DNA from: Myrica gale
Taxonomy: Eukaryota > Streptophyta > Magnoliopsida > Fagales > Myricaceae
Assembly: GCA_963930655.1 (NCBI GenBank)
Contig: OZ005604.1
Coordinates: 7,326,001 to 7,390,000 of the forward strand
DNA: 64,000 bases
Direction: 5' to 3'
Made by a program: the position numbers and the translations under genes. The notes under the pieces were generated by a model. It made no database searches, was not told where the DNA came from, and saw only the letters and a program-made list of their open reading frames with translations. Each line of letters starts with the position of its first letter. Within the stretch, counting starts at the first letter, position 1. Positions 47,463 to 59,399 of the stretch are shown piece by piece.

Positions 47463-47838
47463 CAAGTTTCGAAGTAAAAGGTGACAGACATGGAATTTCT
47501 AAAAAGAAGTTTGGAGTTCTCAGTTATTTTTTCGATTTTTTATTTTTTGAAGTGGTCAGCTTCGACAACTTTTGAAGGATAACAGATCCGAAACGATTCC
47601 CTCTTATTTCTTTGAAAAGTTTTATTCTCCTTTTTCAATTGTGTATAAAAGAAGTCAAGATCAAGGAAAATAAATGACTTTTTTTTACTTATTTTCCTAA
47701 CCTGTTAGTAAAAATAGAATTAGTAATAATAGACCAAGATCCCTAACCATCTTTTGATTTACATATAACATGGTCTAAATTCAAAATAAGAATTGACATA
47801 ATCTGTGAATTTATTTATTTGAAGTTCTAACATTAAAA
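47463..47838. other. Intergenic region, no gene seen
   Basis: AT-rich, no feature recognised before the terminal repeat at 47839. Confidence 0.5.
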
Positions 47839-48316
47839 GGATAAATATAAAATCAGTCTTTGTGATATACGCGAAAATCGAATTAGTCCTCGAGATAACA
47901 AAAATATAAAATTAGTCTATCTAGTCTCACTTTCTTTTGCTGTTAGTCTCATCACTGATTTTATGCTTTTGTGAGATCAGAATAATTAATTTTAGATAAA
48001 TTAGCATTTTAGTCTTTAAATTTTACCTCATTTTATTTTTTAGTCCTTATGTTTAATTTGTTCAAATTTTAGTCCTTTGATTTACATTTTTTGACAAAAT
48101 GATCATTCTGCCAAGGATCCGTCCATTTTCCTAACGGAAGGACCACATCAGCGGACAACTCAACAACTGATGTGGCTGGAACATCAGCTGGAAGAAAAAC
48201 GCAACATTTAGAGTCTCTCTAACACGTACCTGGTTTACTCTGATGCACTGTCGTGGACTGTCTTCAACAACCCTTTAGGAAACAACTGTAGATTCCCGTT
48301 CAAAGCCACCCATACA

Positions 48317-48490
48317 ATGGCGGGTTTCCCAGCCACAGGATTTATCAACCACCATTGGAAGAAGAATCTAAGGAGACTCCCTCAAATGGCAGATGATGTG
48401 ATCCCTTGCTTGAAAAACTGGGTGTCTAGGCAGTACTCCGCTCATCATGCCCTGGCGCAGTTGATGACTAGCACCGTAGTTGATGATGGT
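48317..48490 (+). pseudogene. Unidentified coding-like stretch in the Pack-MULE, cut by the hAT
   Basis: An open frame begins ATGGCGGGTTTCCCAGCC (MAGFPATGFINHHWKKNL) and continues with VIPCLKNWVSRQYSAHHALA. Base composition is more gene-like than its surroundings. The hAT at 48494 interrupts it. I do not recognise the protein; it may be another captured exon. Confidence 0.3.
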
Positions 48491-48493
48491 GGA

Positions 48494-50454
48494 CAGGGCG
48501 GCTCAAATGGGTAGGCAGGTGAGACGATCGCCTAAGACCCCAAATTAGGAAGATCCCCTATTATAAAGCTATATTATAGTAATATTCAATTTTTAAATTA
48601 TGAAGGCCTATATTATAGCAAAATTAAAATTAAGTGAAGAAAAAAAGCCTAAATTTTTTAAGATAAAACTTAATTAAAGGCCTATAAAATAAGAATATTT
48701 TAAAAATAGAATAAATAATTCATCCTATAAACTAACAATACCAAATGTCACTTTTAAAAATAATAGCATTCACAATAAATTATTCGCTCAATCTCAACTA
48801 CGACATCTACATATTTAATTATCTAAACAATTAAATACTAAAATTAAATTCTAACATAATATTTTTAACGGTAAAGTGACACTCTCTATAAAGCTATTAA
48901 TTTATTGCTAATTAAGTTCTCAAACAATTAAATTCTAATGTCATTTTTTAAATGGTACAGTGACACACCAATTATGGCTAATTTGATTATTATAAATAGT
49001 GGATTGTTCTAGCAACATTACAACACAACCTATTTTCTTGCTAAAGCTTCTCATTAATCTCAAATATTTCCTACTTTCTTGCTAATAATATCTGTCAAAC
49101 AACCTCTCAAGTAATTGACAAATCAGCTTCTCAGATTCTTGATCGTTGTGTTGCTGCTTCAACAAATCTAGGATTACTGATCAGGTTTTATTGTTCAAGA
49201 TTTTACATTTCAATATGGCTAATTCATGTTCTAAAGCAATATCAGTTTTTGTTGTATAACGTATATATTCTTTATTTGCTTCTTCTACGAAAAGATGTAA
49301 AGTTTTATTAGAGTATGTAACTTTGACTCCTATACCTATGTGCCAAACACGGTGGGAAAGTTGCATTGAAAGTGTCAAAGCTCTAAAATTTCAAGCTCCA
49401 AAAATTAGAGATGCTTTATTGAAATTAGCAGAAGTTAGTGAAGATCCTAAGACAAGGAGTGAAGCTAAATGCTTAGCAACCTATGAGATTGAAAACTTTG
49501 AATTTCTATTGGGAATAAATATCTGGTATGAGATATTGTTTGCTGTAAATTCAGTTAGTAAGAGCTTACAACTTGAAAATATGTGTATAGATCTTGTTAT
49601 GGATAAATTAAAGGGACTTATTTCTTATTTCAAAAATTACAGAGAAAATGACTTTAAATCTGCTTTGGATTTATCTAAATAAGTTGCAATTGAGATGAAT
49701 ACAGAAGTTGTATTCCCTAAAAAACGTGTCATTTATAAGAAGAAACAATTTGATGAAAATGATGATGAAATTATAAAGTCAGCAGAGGAATCTTTCAAAA
49801 TTGATTATTTTTATTATATTTTAGATCAAACAATATCTTCCATGCAGGATATATTTGAATTATTTTCAAAATATGATGACATATTTGATTTTTTGTTTGA
49901 TTTTGAAACGTAAGATCTTTTGATGATTGCGCTTTAGAAAAAAAAAGTCTCAATCTTGAAAATTTTCTTAAGCATGACATGCTCTCTGATATTGATGATT
50001 TGGATTTATTATCAGAATTAAAAGTTTTAAAAGAAGTTACAAAAATAGAAATCAGTACTGCACTTGAAATACTTAATCTAGTAAAAGAACTAAATTGTTT
50101 TCCAAATTGTTTTATTGCATATAGAATATATTTACCATATCTGTTACAATTGCATATGCAGAAATAAGTTTTTCAAAACTAAAGATTATAAAAAATTATT
50201 TACAAACAACTATGTCTCAAGATAGATTAAGCGGTTTAAAAATTGTCTATTGAAACTCATTTATTGGGTAAACTTGAATATAAAAGTTTAATTAGCAATT
50301 TTGTATCTAAAAAAAGGTAATAAGTAAATTTATGGTTTTAATTTTAATTTTTTAAAAATTTAAATTTAAATTTATTGTTATTATATATTTTAATATTTAA
50401 AGGCCTCAATTTTTTAAGAATTGCCCGGCTCCCGAAAAAGTTGAGGCACCCCTG
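48494..50454 (+). mobile_element. hAT element nested in the Pack-MULE, about 2 kb
   Basis: Ends are cagggcggctcaa on the left and, read inward from the right, caggggtgcctcaa. Flanks gatggtggaca and gatgcggacaa are similar with one indel, so the 8 bp target duplication has decayed. It carries a partial hAT transposase of the ZMYM1/TTF type on the plus strand. Confidence 0.8.
49323..50280 (+). pseudogene. hAT transposase pseudogene (TTF-type/ZMYM1-like), C-terminal two thirds
   Basis: Successive blocks: TRWESCIESVKALKFQAPKI and IENFEFLLGINIWYEILFAV (49323-49682), KIDYFYYILDQTISSMQDIF (49695-49913), then DIDDLDLLSELKVLKE (49979-50167) and, in a shifted frame, SFSKLKIIKNYLQTTMSQDR (about 50165-50227), the dimerisation region. 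The N-terminal part with the TTF zinc finger and the DDE core is absent. Stops and frameshifts separate the blocks. Wording differs clearly from the hAT at 37879, so the two are separate lineages. Confidence 0.85.
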
Positions 50455-50599
50455 ATGCGGACAAACCAAACAAATTCTAAAATTTTTAATTTTTAAACCT
50501 ACACACTTCACTTTTCACAGACTTCAATAAATCTCAATAAAGTAAAAATTTCCAAAATTTTGAGAATATTCTCCAATTTTTTGGCAAACAAACATCAGT

Positions 50600-51298
50600 C
50601 TCCCGCCTTGTCCAACCAGGAAAGGACGGCAAGGTTAGTGCAGTAAAACTACCGCCATTCATAGTATTTGTTTGTTAGTAGTCTTTTCTGGCTGCGATTC
50701 TTCGTCCATCCTGCTGACGTTCTGACTTGTGTAATTAATTGATGCTTGCTATGATTGTTGGTCCCTGTGGTGGATGCCATTTCAATCGAATGATGTCAAT
50801 TTCAGTTTATATGGGTAAGCTATTTTTCATCGTGAAAAGAAAGTAATGAAAATATTTGCGTATCTTGTTATTTGTTTACTTATTTGAATTTCACATGTGA
50901 ACTCAGGGGGTTATGACATGGAAAAGGCAAGGGCTTATGATCTTGCGGCCCTTAAGTACTGCCGTACTGGGGGACCATCAACCCACATTAACTTTCCGGT
51001 AATACTCAACCCTTATGTCTCTCATTGTTTTGGGGGCTTCCGATTTCTAAAATCCCACTCTCTTGCTTTTTGGCAGCTAGAAAACTACCGGGTAGAACTG
51101 GAAGAAATGAAAAATATGAGCCACCAGGAGTATGTTGCTCACTTGAGGAGATAAGATGCTGAGTTATTTCCGTGTACTGTTACCTATGCTTCCTCTTTTA
51201 TTATGGAAGGTTTCCCACGTTTGCTCCTTTGCTTTGCAGGAAAAGCAGTGGGTTTACCCTTTTTGCGGGGTGCTTCAATGTACCGAGGAGTGACAAGG
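50600..51298 (+). pseudogene. Captured AINTEGUMENTA/PLETHORA-type AP2 gene fragment (five exons with introns)
   Basis: Pieces in the native order of an AP2 repeat 1 and linker: exon end TRKGRQ (to 50633); 9-nucleotide micro-exon TTTATATGG (50806-50814), giving VYMG over the splice; 50907-50998 with [17 protein letters not shown] and GPSTHINFP; 51077-51150 with [20 protein letters not shown] then AHLRR; and 51240-51298 with RKSSGF and, after a frameshift, ASMYRGVTR. Introns have AG acceptors and mostly GT donors; the donor after 51150 is mutated. The micro-exon is a known trait of ANT/AP2 genes. Missing residues (EEKAA became EKA) and an altered YWG (now YCRTGG) show decay. The original gene must lie elsewhere. 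Confidence 0.88.
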
Positions 51299-51429
51299 TT
51301 GGTTTTGGTTGTGTATAGAAAAATAGCTAGTTGCATCTAGTACTCTGGTTTCTGTGGTCTTTCTTATTGTTGGTTCTTTTGCAAGCATCACCAGCATGGT
51401 AGAGGGCAGGCTCGAATTGGCAGAGTTGC

Positions 51430-51665
51430 AGAGAACAAGGGATAAAAGTTATTGTGTGATTGAGGTTATTGTGTGAGTATGTGAGTGGACGAGTGAGATT
51501 AAAAGTTGAGAAATTTAATGACTGAAAAAATGTCACGTCATTTAATTAACCCGATCCGCGAAACCGACCCGATTTCATTAAATGACGTTGCATTTTTTCA
51601 GCCATTATATTTCTCAACTTCTAATCTCACTCGTCCACTCACACATTCACCCAATAATCAATGCT
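51430..51665. repeat. Foldback (long inverted repeat) inside the Pack-MULE
   Basis: The arm gtgagtggacgagtgagatt plus aaaagttgagaaat and atgactgaaaaaatg is followed after about 30-40 bp by its near-perfect inverse (cattttttcagccat, atttctcaacttctaatctc and actcgtccactcac). Arms are about 70-85 bp. Could be a small foldback element or MITE. The loop reads aacccgatccgcgaaaccgac. Confidence 0.8.
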
Positions 51666-51846
51666 GAGAACAAATACCTTTATCTCCGCATGTTCAGTAA
51701 GATCATACCTTTTTTTTTTTTTTTCAGATTCCTCGTACTGTTTCTACCGATTTCTCTAGTGGGTTACTACGTGGGTTGGTTATTTGTTTGACCGTAGCTA
51801 GTTCTTTAAAGAATCTGAAAGTACTCGTCTATGACATCAGAAAAAT

Positions 51847-52146
51847 ATGAGTCCTGTTAACTATCAGACATGCCTCTTTCTCAACGGCCCGCAAGATCTG
51901 ATTGGCATAGATTCGGCGAACTCAGGCCAGGCGATGGTGGATGACTCTCGGAACCTTAATGCTCTCTCTCTCTCTCGCCCCAAAACTGAAACACATCACT
52001 GGAACCTTATGCTCGTTGTTAGTGAAGAAATGAGGCTTCTGCTCGTGGGGAGCGAATTGCCATTGAAGCACGATAGCATTAGCGGTAGCAGAGCATTTAA
52101 GGTGGCAAGAGGCGGAAGAACGAAGAAGAAGAGGGGGTTGAAATGA
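51847..52146 (+). pseudogene. Unidentified 99-codon frame next to the right arm of the Pack-MULE
   Basis: The frame reads MSPVNYQTCLFLNGPQDLIG then IDSANSGQAMVDDSRNLNAL and RPKTETHHWNLML. Its first half looks like genuine coding sequence, and the last part, after about 52090, is filler. I recognise no domain. Its place inside the inverted ends suggests a further captured gene piece. Confidence 0.3.
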
Positions 52147-52426
52147 AATGTTTTTAAAAACCGCAGGCATAGGTGGGTTGTCAGGTGATGTGCTCTTTCA
52201 TTAAGGATAATGAAAATAGACTGATCCATGAAAGAATAACCATTTTGTTAAAAATGGTAAATTAAATGACTAAAATTTGAAAAAAATTAAATTCAAGGAC
52301 TAATAAATAAAAAGTAATAAAATTCAAGCACTAAAATGTTAATTTCTCTTAATTTTATACTTTTGTTATGACTAGAACTAATTTGATTTTTATTTTTACC
52401 ACATGGACTGATTTTATACTTATCCC

Positions 52427-52878
52427 AAAATTAAAAGAGAATGAACTCTACAATATACAACGTAAATCTTAGTGTGAATTTACAGTATTTTAATCATGTT
52501 GTATCTTCAGCTCTTCTATTTGGACGTTGGAGTTCGGTCAAACAATACATAGGATATTAATAAAAAAATATATAAGATCAATGAGAATTGTTACATGATT
52601 TGTTATTTTTTTAATCTCTTCCTTATTTAAATATTAAACAACAATAAGGGTAAGGCCAAAATGCTCATCTGAGAAACAGTAGCGGACGAGATCAGGATGC
52701 ATGAGTCATGGTCTAGGCTTTTATTTTATTTTATTTTTAAAGGGAAGGAAAAAGGATTCAAAGGGTTTATTAGTAGGGGTTTAGTACTTATTTCGTTATT
52801 AGGATTTGATCAATTTTAACAAATCTTCTATGAATTTCTATGAGTTTTAACAAAAATTTCATTATCAAAAGTTATGGT
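52427..52878. other. Intergenic region, no gene seen
   Basis: AT-rich DNA directly outside the Pack-MULE. Nothing recognised. Confidence 0.5.
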
Positions 52879-53085
52879 CCACACCCTAGATTCAATCATA
52901 AGTTGACACGTGTCACCCAAAACTAAAATCGTATGATTTATAATTTTTTTATGTTTTTTTTAAAAATAAAACAAACTAAATTAAAAAATTATAATTAAAA
53001 ACAAAAAAAATTAGAAAAAAATTAAAAAAACATGATTTTAGTTTTGGATGACAAGTGTAAACTGATGATTGGAATTGATGTGTGA
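52879..53085. mobile_element. Foldback MITE with arms of about 55 bp
   Basis: cacaccctagattcaatcat then aagttgacacgtgtcacc and caaaactaaaatc on the left pair with gattttagttttggatgac, aagtgtaaact and gatgattggaattgatgtgtg on the right. The centre is nearly pure A/T. No target duplication is evident. Confidence 0.65.
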
Positions 53086-54440
53086 CTATTTAACTTTATA
53101 GATAGAAGTTTAAAGAAAGGACTTGTTTGATAAAAATTACAAACTCAAGGACTTGTATAATCAATTTGAAAATCGAATGACTATTTATTAAAAGGGGTCA
53201 AAACTCAGGTATCAATTAGGTACATAACCCTATTAGTTTGAAGGAGTAACACTCCATCAAGAGTCATTTTTTGGATTTCTGTAGTTTTTTTTCACGTCAG
53301 ATTTACATTTTCTGTTTCAATTTACTTCGTCATTTTTTTGGCTAAATAATTGTTCATCCCCTATTATATGGAAAAAGTAATTAAGTTATGTTAATTTTCA
53401 AAGGACAACCCACATAGTTTCTTCAAATATCATGTTTCAGATTGTTCTTTAGCATACGTCAATCAATATCGGGGCAAATGCAATCAATCAATTTATTTTA
53501 GGAGGGTTGGGTAGCCAACCAACGGAGGTGCAAGGATGGTCGAATGACCTACTTGTCGTGCAAGCCATTCCTTCCCCCATGGCTGATGGCTCACCTACAC
53601 CCTGAAAGGCTACCTAGCAACTTTGTTTAACACCTATGTGCTGTTAACATGCTACGTCCATATAACTTGCCAATATACACCACCATGAAGCCACTCGAGT
53701 TTCAACATGAGACACGTTCCATTCGTTCACATCAGTCATAAGGACACTAGTCCTTGCCTTGTCAGCCTCACCACATTTACAGTACAGTGAGGAAGGACAA
53801 AGTTATTCGGTTCTAGAGAGATAGGTTATGGCTTCTCTCTAGAACTCTTTCAAAACTCTAACCTAGTCTCCCCTCTCCTCCTTTTTGGCGGAGGAAGGAG
53901 CACCTCAGCTCCTCCCATCCACCACCCCTCTCTGGCCAGTTCTCACCGTTCTCTCCCTCCCTCTCTTCGTTCAATTTCTTGTTCTTTTAGTTTGGAATCT
54001 TGGTTGTTAGATCCCTGTGTTTCTGTTTTTCATTGGTGGACACCACCCAGCTAGTCGTCATCCCCACCTAAAGGTGTGCTCTGCTTATCTGGCCCCGCTC
54101 CATTTGGCTAGTGTGTATTGGTCCACGCGCCCCACGCACTGCGTGTGGATCTCACGCTCCCGGCTTTGATCTTTATTTTTGGTCTGCTTTTGGCCGTCTC
54201 TGAATGCCACGCGCCTCTTGGCAGGCTTCCCATGCCTTTGGCGAACCCAACGCCCCCAAGTTATTGCTCTTCTGGCCACACGTGGGCCCCACACACCGTT
54301 GGCCTTTTTGGCTCTTTAGAGCCTTCTCGGTGGTCCGCTGATTCCAGTAGCATGGTTCACAATCAGCTTTGATATATTTTTCTTATTTTTCTCGCTTTGT
54401 TTATACGAAATTTTATTATTAAATTAGATATAAAAAGAAT
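53086..54440. other. Intergenic region, GC-richer middle part of unknown origin
   Basis: From 53500 to 54370 the DNA is less AT-rich and pyrimidine-rich in places (cccctctcctcc near 53872). Frames at 54085-54294 and 54118-54372 overlap on opposite strands and resemble no known protein. I cannot assign it. Confidence 0.45.
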
Positions 54441-54447
54441 GTAATAT

Positions 54448-57400
54448 TTAAGCAACAAATTTTTGTAAATCACGTACCGGAAATGCTTCGCTTGGGAATA
54501 GATCGTATAACTCCTTCCGCTGTTCTTCCGTGGTATCAGGGTGGAGCTTCAGCAACGCTTCATCTTTACTCGGAAACTTCTTAAAATACACATGCATCCG
54601 GTTGCGATGCATTTGACGTGCCATCATTATAATCTCGACCACCGTTCTTCACGTCCTCCTGACGGGTGTAGTCAAGGTCGAAGTGGTCCTGCATAAGTAC
54701 CAAAACATATAATATTACATTGATAAACGAAATGCTTGACCAAAAATACTATGTTTACGAGTTTAATCATACCAACACCCTATCCATAATGTACTCCACT
54801 TCTGCAGAAACATCAGCCTACTTGTTAACGAAGATCGAAATCAGCCCTCGGACCAGCATTCCAATCTTTGTCGATAGGGTGGCAGCAGTGGAAGACACTC
54901 CTCCACACTCTCCCTCTGGGATATGCACCGATAATTTCTCAGACCCAAGACTTTTCTCCAAACTGACCCCACGTGTCCTACCTCTCTGCGCTTAGAAGCA
55001 GATGTCGCTACATAAAACGAAATTAATAAAGTTAGTCAGTCGTTTAACTTAAAAAATTAAAATATAACTTAAAATAATTTCTTACATGCACAACTGCTAG
55101 GACAAGTTGGCGTGCCTTGACTCATGGCTTCATTCGGTCTCGGAGAAGGAGCGCTCGGAGTAATACTCGGGATCAGACTCATACTAAGCGAAGTAAGTGC
55201 GCCATGCAACTATCCAGAAGTAACTGAAGAAAATTCTCGTCCACGCTTCATTTCATTGCACCAACTGTGACATAACAAAACAAACAATTAAGATGTGGTA
55301 AAAAAGACAATAACAGTAAAAACACTTCAGATGCCTCATCATCAGTAGAGTCGCTATCACTTTTAAACGAATCTTCATCTCCACTTTCCTCACTATTTTC
55401 TTCAATTTCCGCTTCATACCCTTTCGAAGCATCATTCTATACGCCTTTTCTTCTGCCGATCAATTGCATCTGAAGCTTGGATAACGTTTGGCTTAACGTC
55501 ATCCCTTCGTAGCGGATTAAGGTTAAAATGTCGGAAGTCTATAAAAAAGTAAACGACATCGTCCTCCTGATACACTTTATTCGTGATGGTTGCTCCCGAT
55601 TCGGTATTTACATCAATTTCACCTCTGGATTTGGGCCGGGAATGTCATATGCATTTCTACACGACAACTTTTACACGACTCGCACGCAGGTTCATGTAGA
55701 TTATCAACTATATAAAACACTTAACTTAATTGATTTGCCAAAACAAATGGATCTTTTGAATAGCACAGCAAGGAAGTGTTTATTCTCTTAAAGTTTTCGT
55801 CTATACGAATTCCGCGGTGATCTCCCACGTCCCACCAATCATATTTAAACAAATATACTTTATTTTTCTGCAAGTATTGCATGGCATAAATGTCTACAAG
55901 TCTACCATAAAATTCTATTGGATTTCTCCCATGTGATCCCGGTACTAAAATACCACTGTTCTGAGTTCTCCGTCGTTCTTTCCGTTGTACTGTATGATAT
56001 CTACATCCGTTCACAACACATGCAGAATAACGCATCACTCGTGTATTAGGCCCATGCGCTGATGAATAAAATTCATCAACCGATGTACATGGATTTTGAG
56101 AACATAATGTTTGAAGCTACAACAATATTTTAGAAGGTCATTAAAAACAAAGAAACCATATTAATTAGAATTATTTGTCAATAACACTTACTCGCCCTAA
56201 AAACCAATCCGAAAATTATTCCTCATGCGTACTAGAAATGTCACTAACTCCTTGAGCTCGAAGTTTGTCCATATATTCATTGTAACGATAAAGTTAATCA
56301 GCGACTATATATTATAGAAAACTTATAAATTTTTTTCTAACTTACTCTAAGTAGTTGCTGATGCCTTTGCAATTGTTCAGCACATATCACCGAGCTTTCT
56401 TGAACTCTGTTCGGTCTATGTCATGCGCTTTTGCAGCCTCTATCAATCTAATTTTCTGAGTGAACACATCAAATGACCCTTCTGGTACCTCCATCTCACT
56501 GTCAGAATCGTAGTGTCGATCTCTGCGATTGAACACCGTTTCAACCCCTCAGAGGTACTGGGAACAAATTGCCGAACACTCGTTCTCAAAATACACTTAT
56601 GCAATCGAATCTTTAGGATGCAACTTATTTTTAACACACCGTTTCGAGAAACTTATCAATTGTTGAATTGGATAAATCCATCTGTACTGTACCGGTCTAG
56701 TAAGCACTAATTCGAGTGGTAAGTGGACTGCCAAATGCATCATTGCCGTAAAAGAATAGGTGGAAAAATCATTTTCAACTTGTATAAAATTATTCCGATA
56801 TCTTCCGACATCCTCTGCAATACAAAAATCTTCAACGTTTGTGAGTACAACTCTAAAAAATATAAACATAATTCGATCATTGCATCATCCACGTTTTCCT
56901 TCAACAATCCTCGGATCACTAGAAGAACTCTCTACAATAACACATGACAATCATGACTTTTCATTCCACACCTTCAACTCATCTAAATTCACACAATGTG
57001 GAATCTTAGCAGCATAACCATTGAGAAACCTCACATCTTTTAACCACTCATAGGCCCTCCTTTGCTCTTCCTGAGTTAAAGTATACGCCACTTGAGGCAT
57101 CAATTTGACCTAATTGTCATAAACCATGTACAAGTCTTTTTAATCCCTTATTTAAGCTAAATCTCTATGTGCACCCACTGAATCCTTGATATTGAACTCG
57201 ACATTCATCACCGTCCTGATCATGTTGTCACATATGTTCTTTTTCGATGTGCATCACATCCAAGTTATGTCATAACCCTAACGTACTCTAATACGACAGT
57301 TGAAAAAAATGTTCTTCTTCTTCCAATTCAAACGTTCTGATGACTGTTTCTTCTTTCCCCTATTCTTCCCTGATGCTTTACCAAAGATAGTCTCTCCGAC

Positions 57401-57660
57401 ATGTGTCAATTGTTCCAATATATCCTCACTAGTTAACTCCCCGGGCAGAAGTCTATATTCTTCTTTTCCATCGAACGTATCCACTTCATATCTTTATTCG
57501 TGTTCCGGTGTCAAGAATCTCTTATGACCCATATAACACATTCTTCTCCCGTAATTCAACCACTTATAGTCACTGTCTAAATTACATGTTGGGCATGCTA
57601 ACTTCCCTTTGATACTCCATCCAGATTTGACCATATAGGGATCCCACATGCGGTTTATCC
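54448..57660 (-). pseudogene. CACTA (En/Spm) transposase remnants
   Basis: On the minus strand from right to left: ACPTCNLDSDYKWLNYGRRM then CYMGHKRFLTPEHE and VDTFDGKEEYRLLPGEL, ending WKKKNIFF (57590-57278), all typical of TNP2-type transposase. Next MMHLAVHLPLELVLTRPVQY then RWIYPIQQLI (56869-56600), the domain known as DUF4218. Then CVVNGCRYHTVQRKERRRTQ plus NSGILVPG and YLFKYDWWDVGDHRGIRID (56038-55721), DUF4216. Finally an acidic tail (near 55430-55330) and a block at 54642-54448 resembling the Transposase_24 region. Stops and frameshifts occur throughout. Element ends are not found. Confidence 0.85.
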
Positions 57661-57917
57661 TATGTGACACCTCATAGCTGCTTGTGGTGGTTGTCGCCGC
57701 TCCACCACCTTATAGGGTGGTGGCATCAAACTGATCCCCTTGGTCTCCTGAATCTTTTGAGACCAACCTCCTATTTGCTCCTCCATGCACCGCCAAGCAT
57801 TATTTTAAACCTTCGATCTAAAATTGCAACTATTACCATAAGCAAATTATATTCACCCCAATTATTCTCAAACTTGGAATTTATTTTCATAACCTTTGCT
57901 CTAATATATTAATTTTG

Positions 57918-58620
57918 TCATGTAGATTTCTTATTCAGCACATCTTTTACTCTCCATACCTCAGGGAGAAATAAGTTTGAAGCTGGATACTCACTTCTCG
58001 AGATAATATTTCTCACCTCATTGAAAACCTCTAAAATGCGACATACATTTTTCACTTTTATATGATCTTCAACATTAGGAACATATTGAAAGCCTTGATC
58101 TCTATCTTCATATCTTGGGAATACTTCTTTAAACTCTAAAACTCCTGCCAACATTAAATAAGTGTTATTCCAACAAGTATGAACATCCAAAATTAGTTTT
58201 TTTAAAGATAATTGCAGCTGCTTTGCAATCTCACCAAAATGCTTGATTCGAGAGCCCAATGCTACTAAGTATTTCACACCATCTCAAACGCAATCAACAA
58301 TCTCACCAATCTCACTAAGGCCATCTTGAACCAACAAATTTGTTATATGTGCGCAACACGTACATGAAAAAGTCGTCCCCTAACAGATAATTTATTTTTC
58401 AATGCAAAATATCTTTGAGAACTCCTATAGCAATATCATTATATCTAGTATTTTCAATCATAATATTCGAAACCTTGTTCTCAATCCCCCAATCTGTGAA
58501 TTTTTTTTGAAGAGCATCAACAATAATAACCTCACAATGTGGAGGTAAGACATTATAAAAATTCAAAATCATTTTTGTTAGTGCCAATTAGAATCCACAA
58601 AATGACATGTAACATTTAGG
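57918..58620 (-). pseudogene. hAT transposase fragment, RICESLEEPER/ZBED type
   Basis: Two blocks on the minus strand. 58587-58399: KMILNFYNVLPPHCEVI and DALQKKFTDWGIENKVSNIM, matching the region before the DDE core. 58277-57918: LDVHTCWNNTYLMLAGVLEF (normally TRWNST), YEDRDQGFQYVPNVED and SEYPASNLFLPEVWRVKDVL. The dimerisation domain and both ends are missing. It abuts CACTA remnants on the left and Copia on the right. Confidence 0.85.
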
Positions 58621-58693
58621 TATGAAATATTTTGACCCGAAGACCACATGTCTGTTGTTATATTCACTTTGTTTACACCCCTTTATAGTGTTT

Positions 58694-59030
58694 TCACCTT
58701 TCTTTTCTATATTTCATAAGTAGTGTTTTCACCTTATTTTCTAGATCAAATATCTTGACTAAATCCTTGGCATACCTAGATTGAGGAATGAACAGTCTAT
58801 CATTACACTTTTTAATTTGCAAACCTAAAAAGTAATTCAATTCTCCTACCATGCTCATTTCAAATTCGTTTTTCATTAAATCAGCAAATTCCACAACATG
58901 TGATTCAATAGGATATCCAAATATTATATCATCTATGTAAATTTGTGCAATGATTAAAACATTCTCAATCTTCTTTATGAACATAGTATGATCAACACCA
59001 CCTCTTCTAGTTGAGCAACCTTATAAGAAG
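58694..59030 (-). pseudogene. Copia reverse transcriptase fragment
   Basis: Contains AQIYIDDIIFGYP, the RT active-site block (YIDD; normally followed by FGST), then FADLMKNEFEMSMVGELNYF and LGLQIKK with FIPQSRYAKDLVKIFDLEN. These are standard Copia RT strings. It joins directly to gag-region sequence, so integrase and most of pol are deleted. Confidence 0.85.
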
Positions 59031-59399
59031 TTACATCCTTCTTCACCCATACTTGTTTTGAAGAAATTTTTTTATGATGACAACAAACTTTGAGACACAA
59101 TTTCAACTTGTCTAGCAAGCTAACTAACTTGAATAGCTAACAAATTAAAATCAGATATGAAAATCATATTAGGAGACTTGGCATTTCTAAAACCATCATT
59201 TAAAAGTTTAGATCACTTTGGTTTAATATGACCAATCATACCACAATGATAACATGCAGGAATGAAATTAGAACTCTTTAAATTGACAGAGGTTCAATTC
59301 TTAGAAGATATCACATGTTTTACCTTCCTTGGAGGTGCTGAAATTTCGGGTAGCTTCTCCTTCACTATGGCTAGAACAAACATTGTTTTACTATTGTTT

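Larger units (their letters stand above)
47839..52426. mobile_element. Pack-MULE-like element with long inverted ends carrying AP2-gene exons, 4.6 kb
   Basis: The left arm (about 47839-48160) and right arm (about 52160-52426) are inverted copies over roughly 260-320 bp: (g)ggataa(a/g)tataaaatcagtc, aaaattagt, cattttagt, aaattttagtc, aaaatg(a/g)t(c/t)attct and ggat(c/c)(c/a)gt. Flanks aacattaaaa and aaaattaaaa form a 10 bp (or 9 bp) direct repeat with one mismatch, fitting Mutator-type insertion. No transposase of its own is found. Instead it carries fragments of an AINTEGUMENTA-like gene (50600-51298), two unidentified coding-like stretches, a foldback and a later hAT insertion. The MULE class is inferred from ends and target size. 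Confidence 0.75.

Noticed and set aside
54085..54372. Overlapping frames on both strands in the GC-richer block
   Set aside because: No recognisable domain on either strand; GC content alone lengthens the frames.
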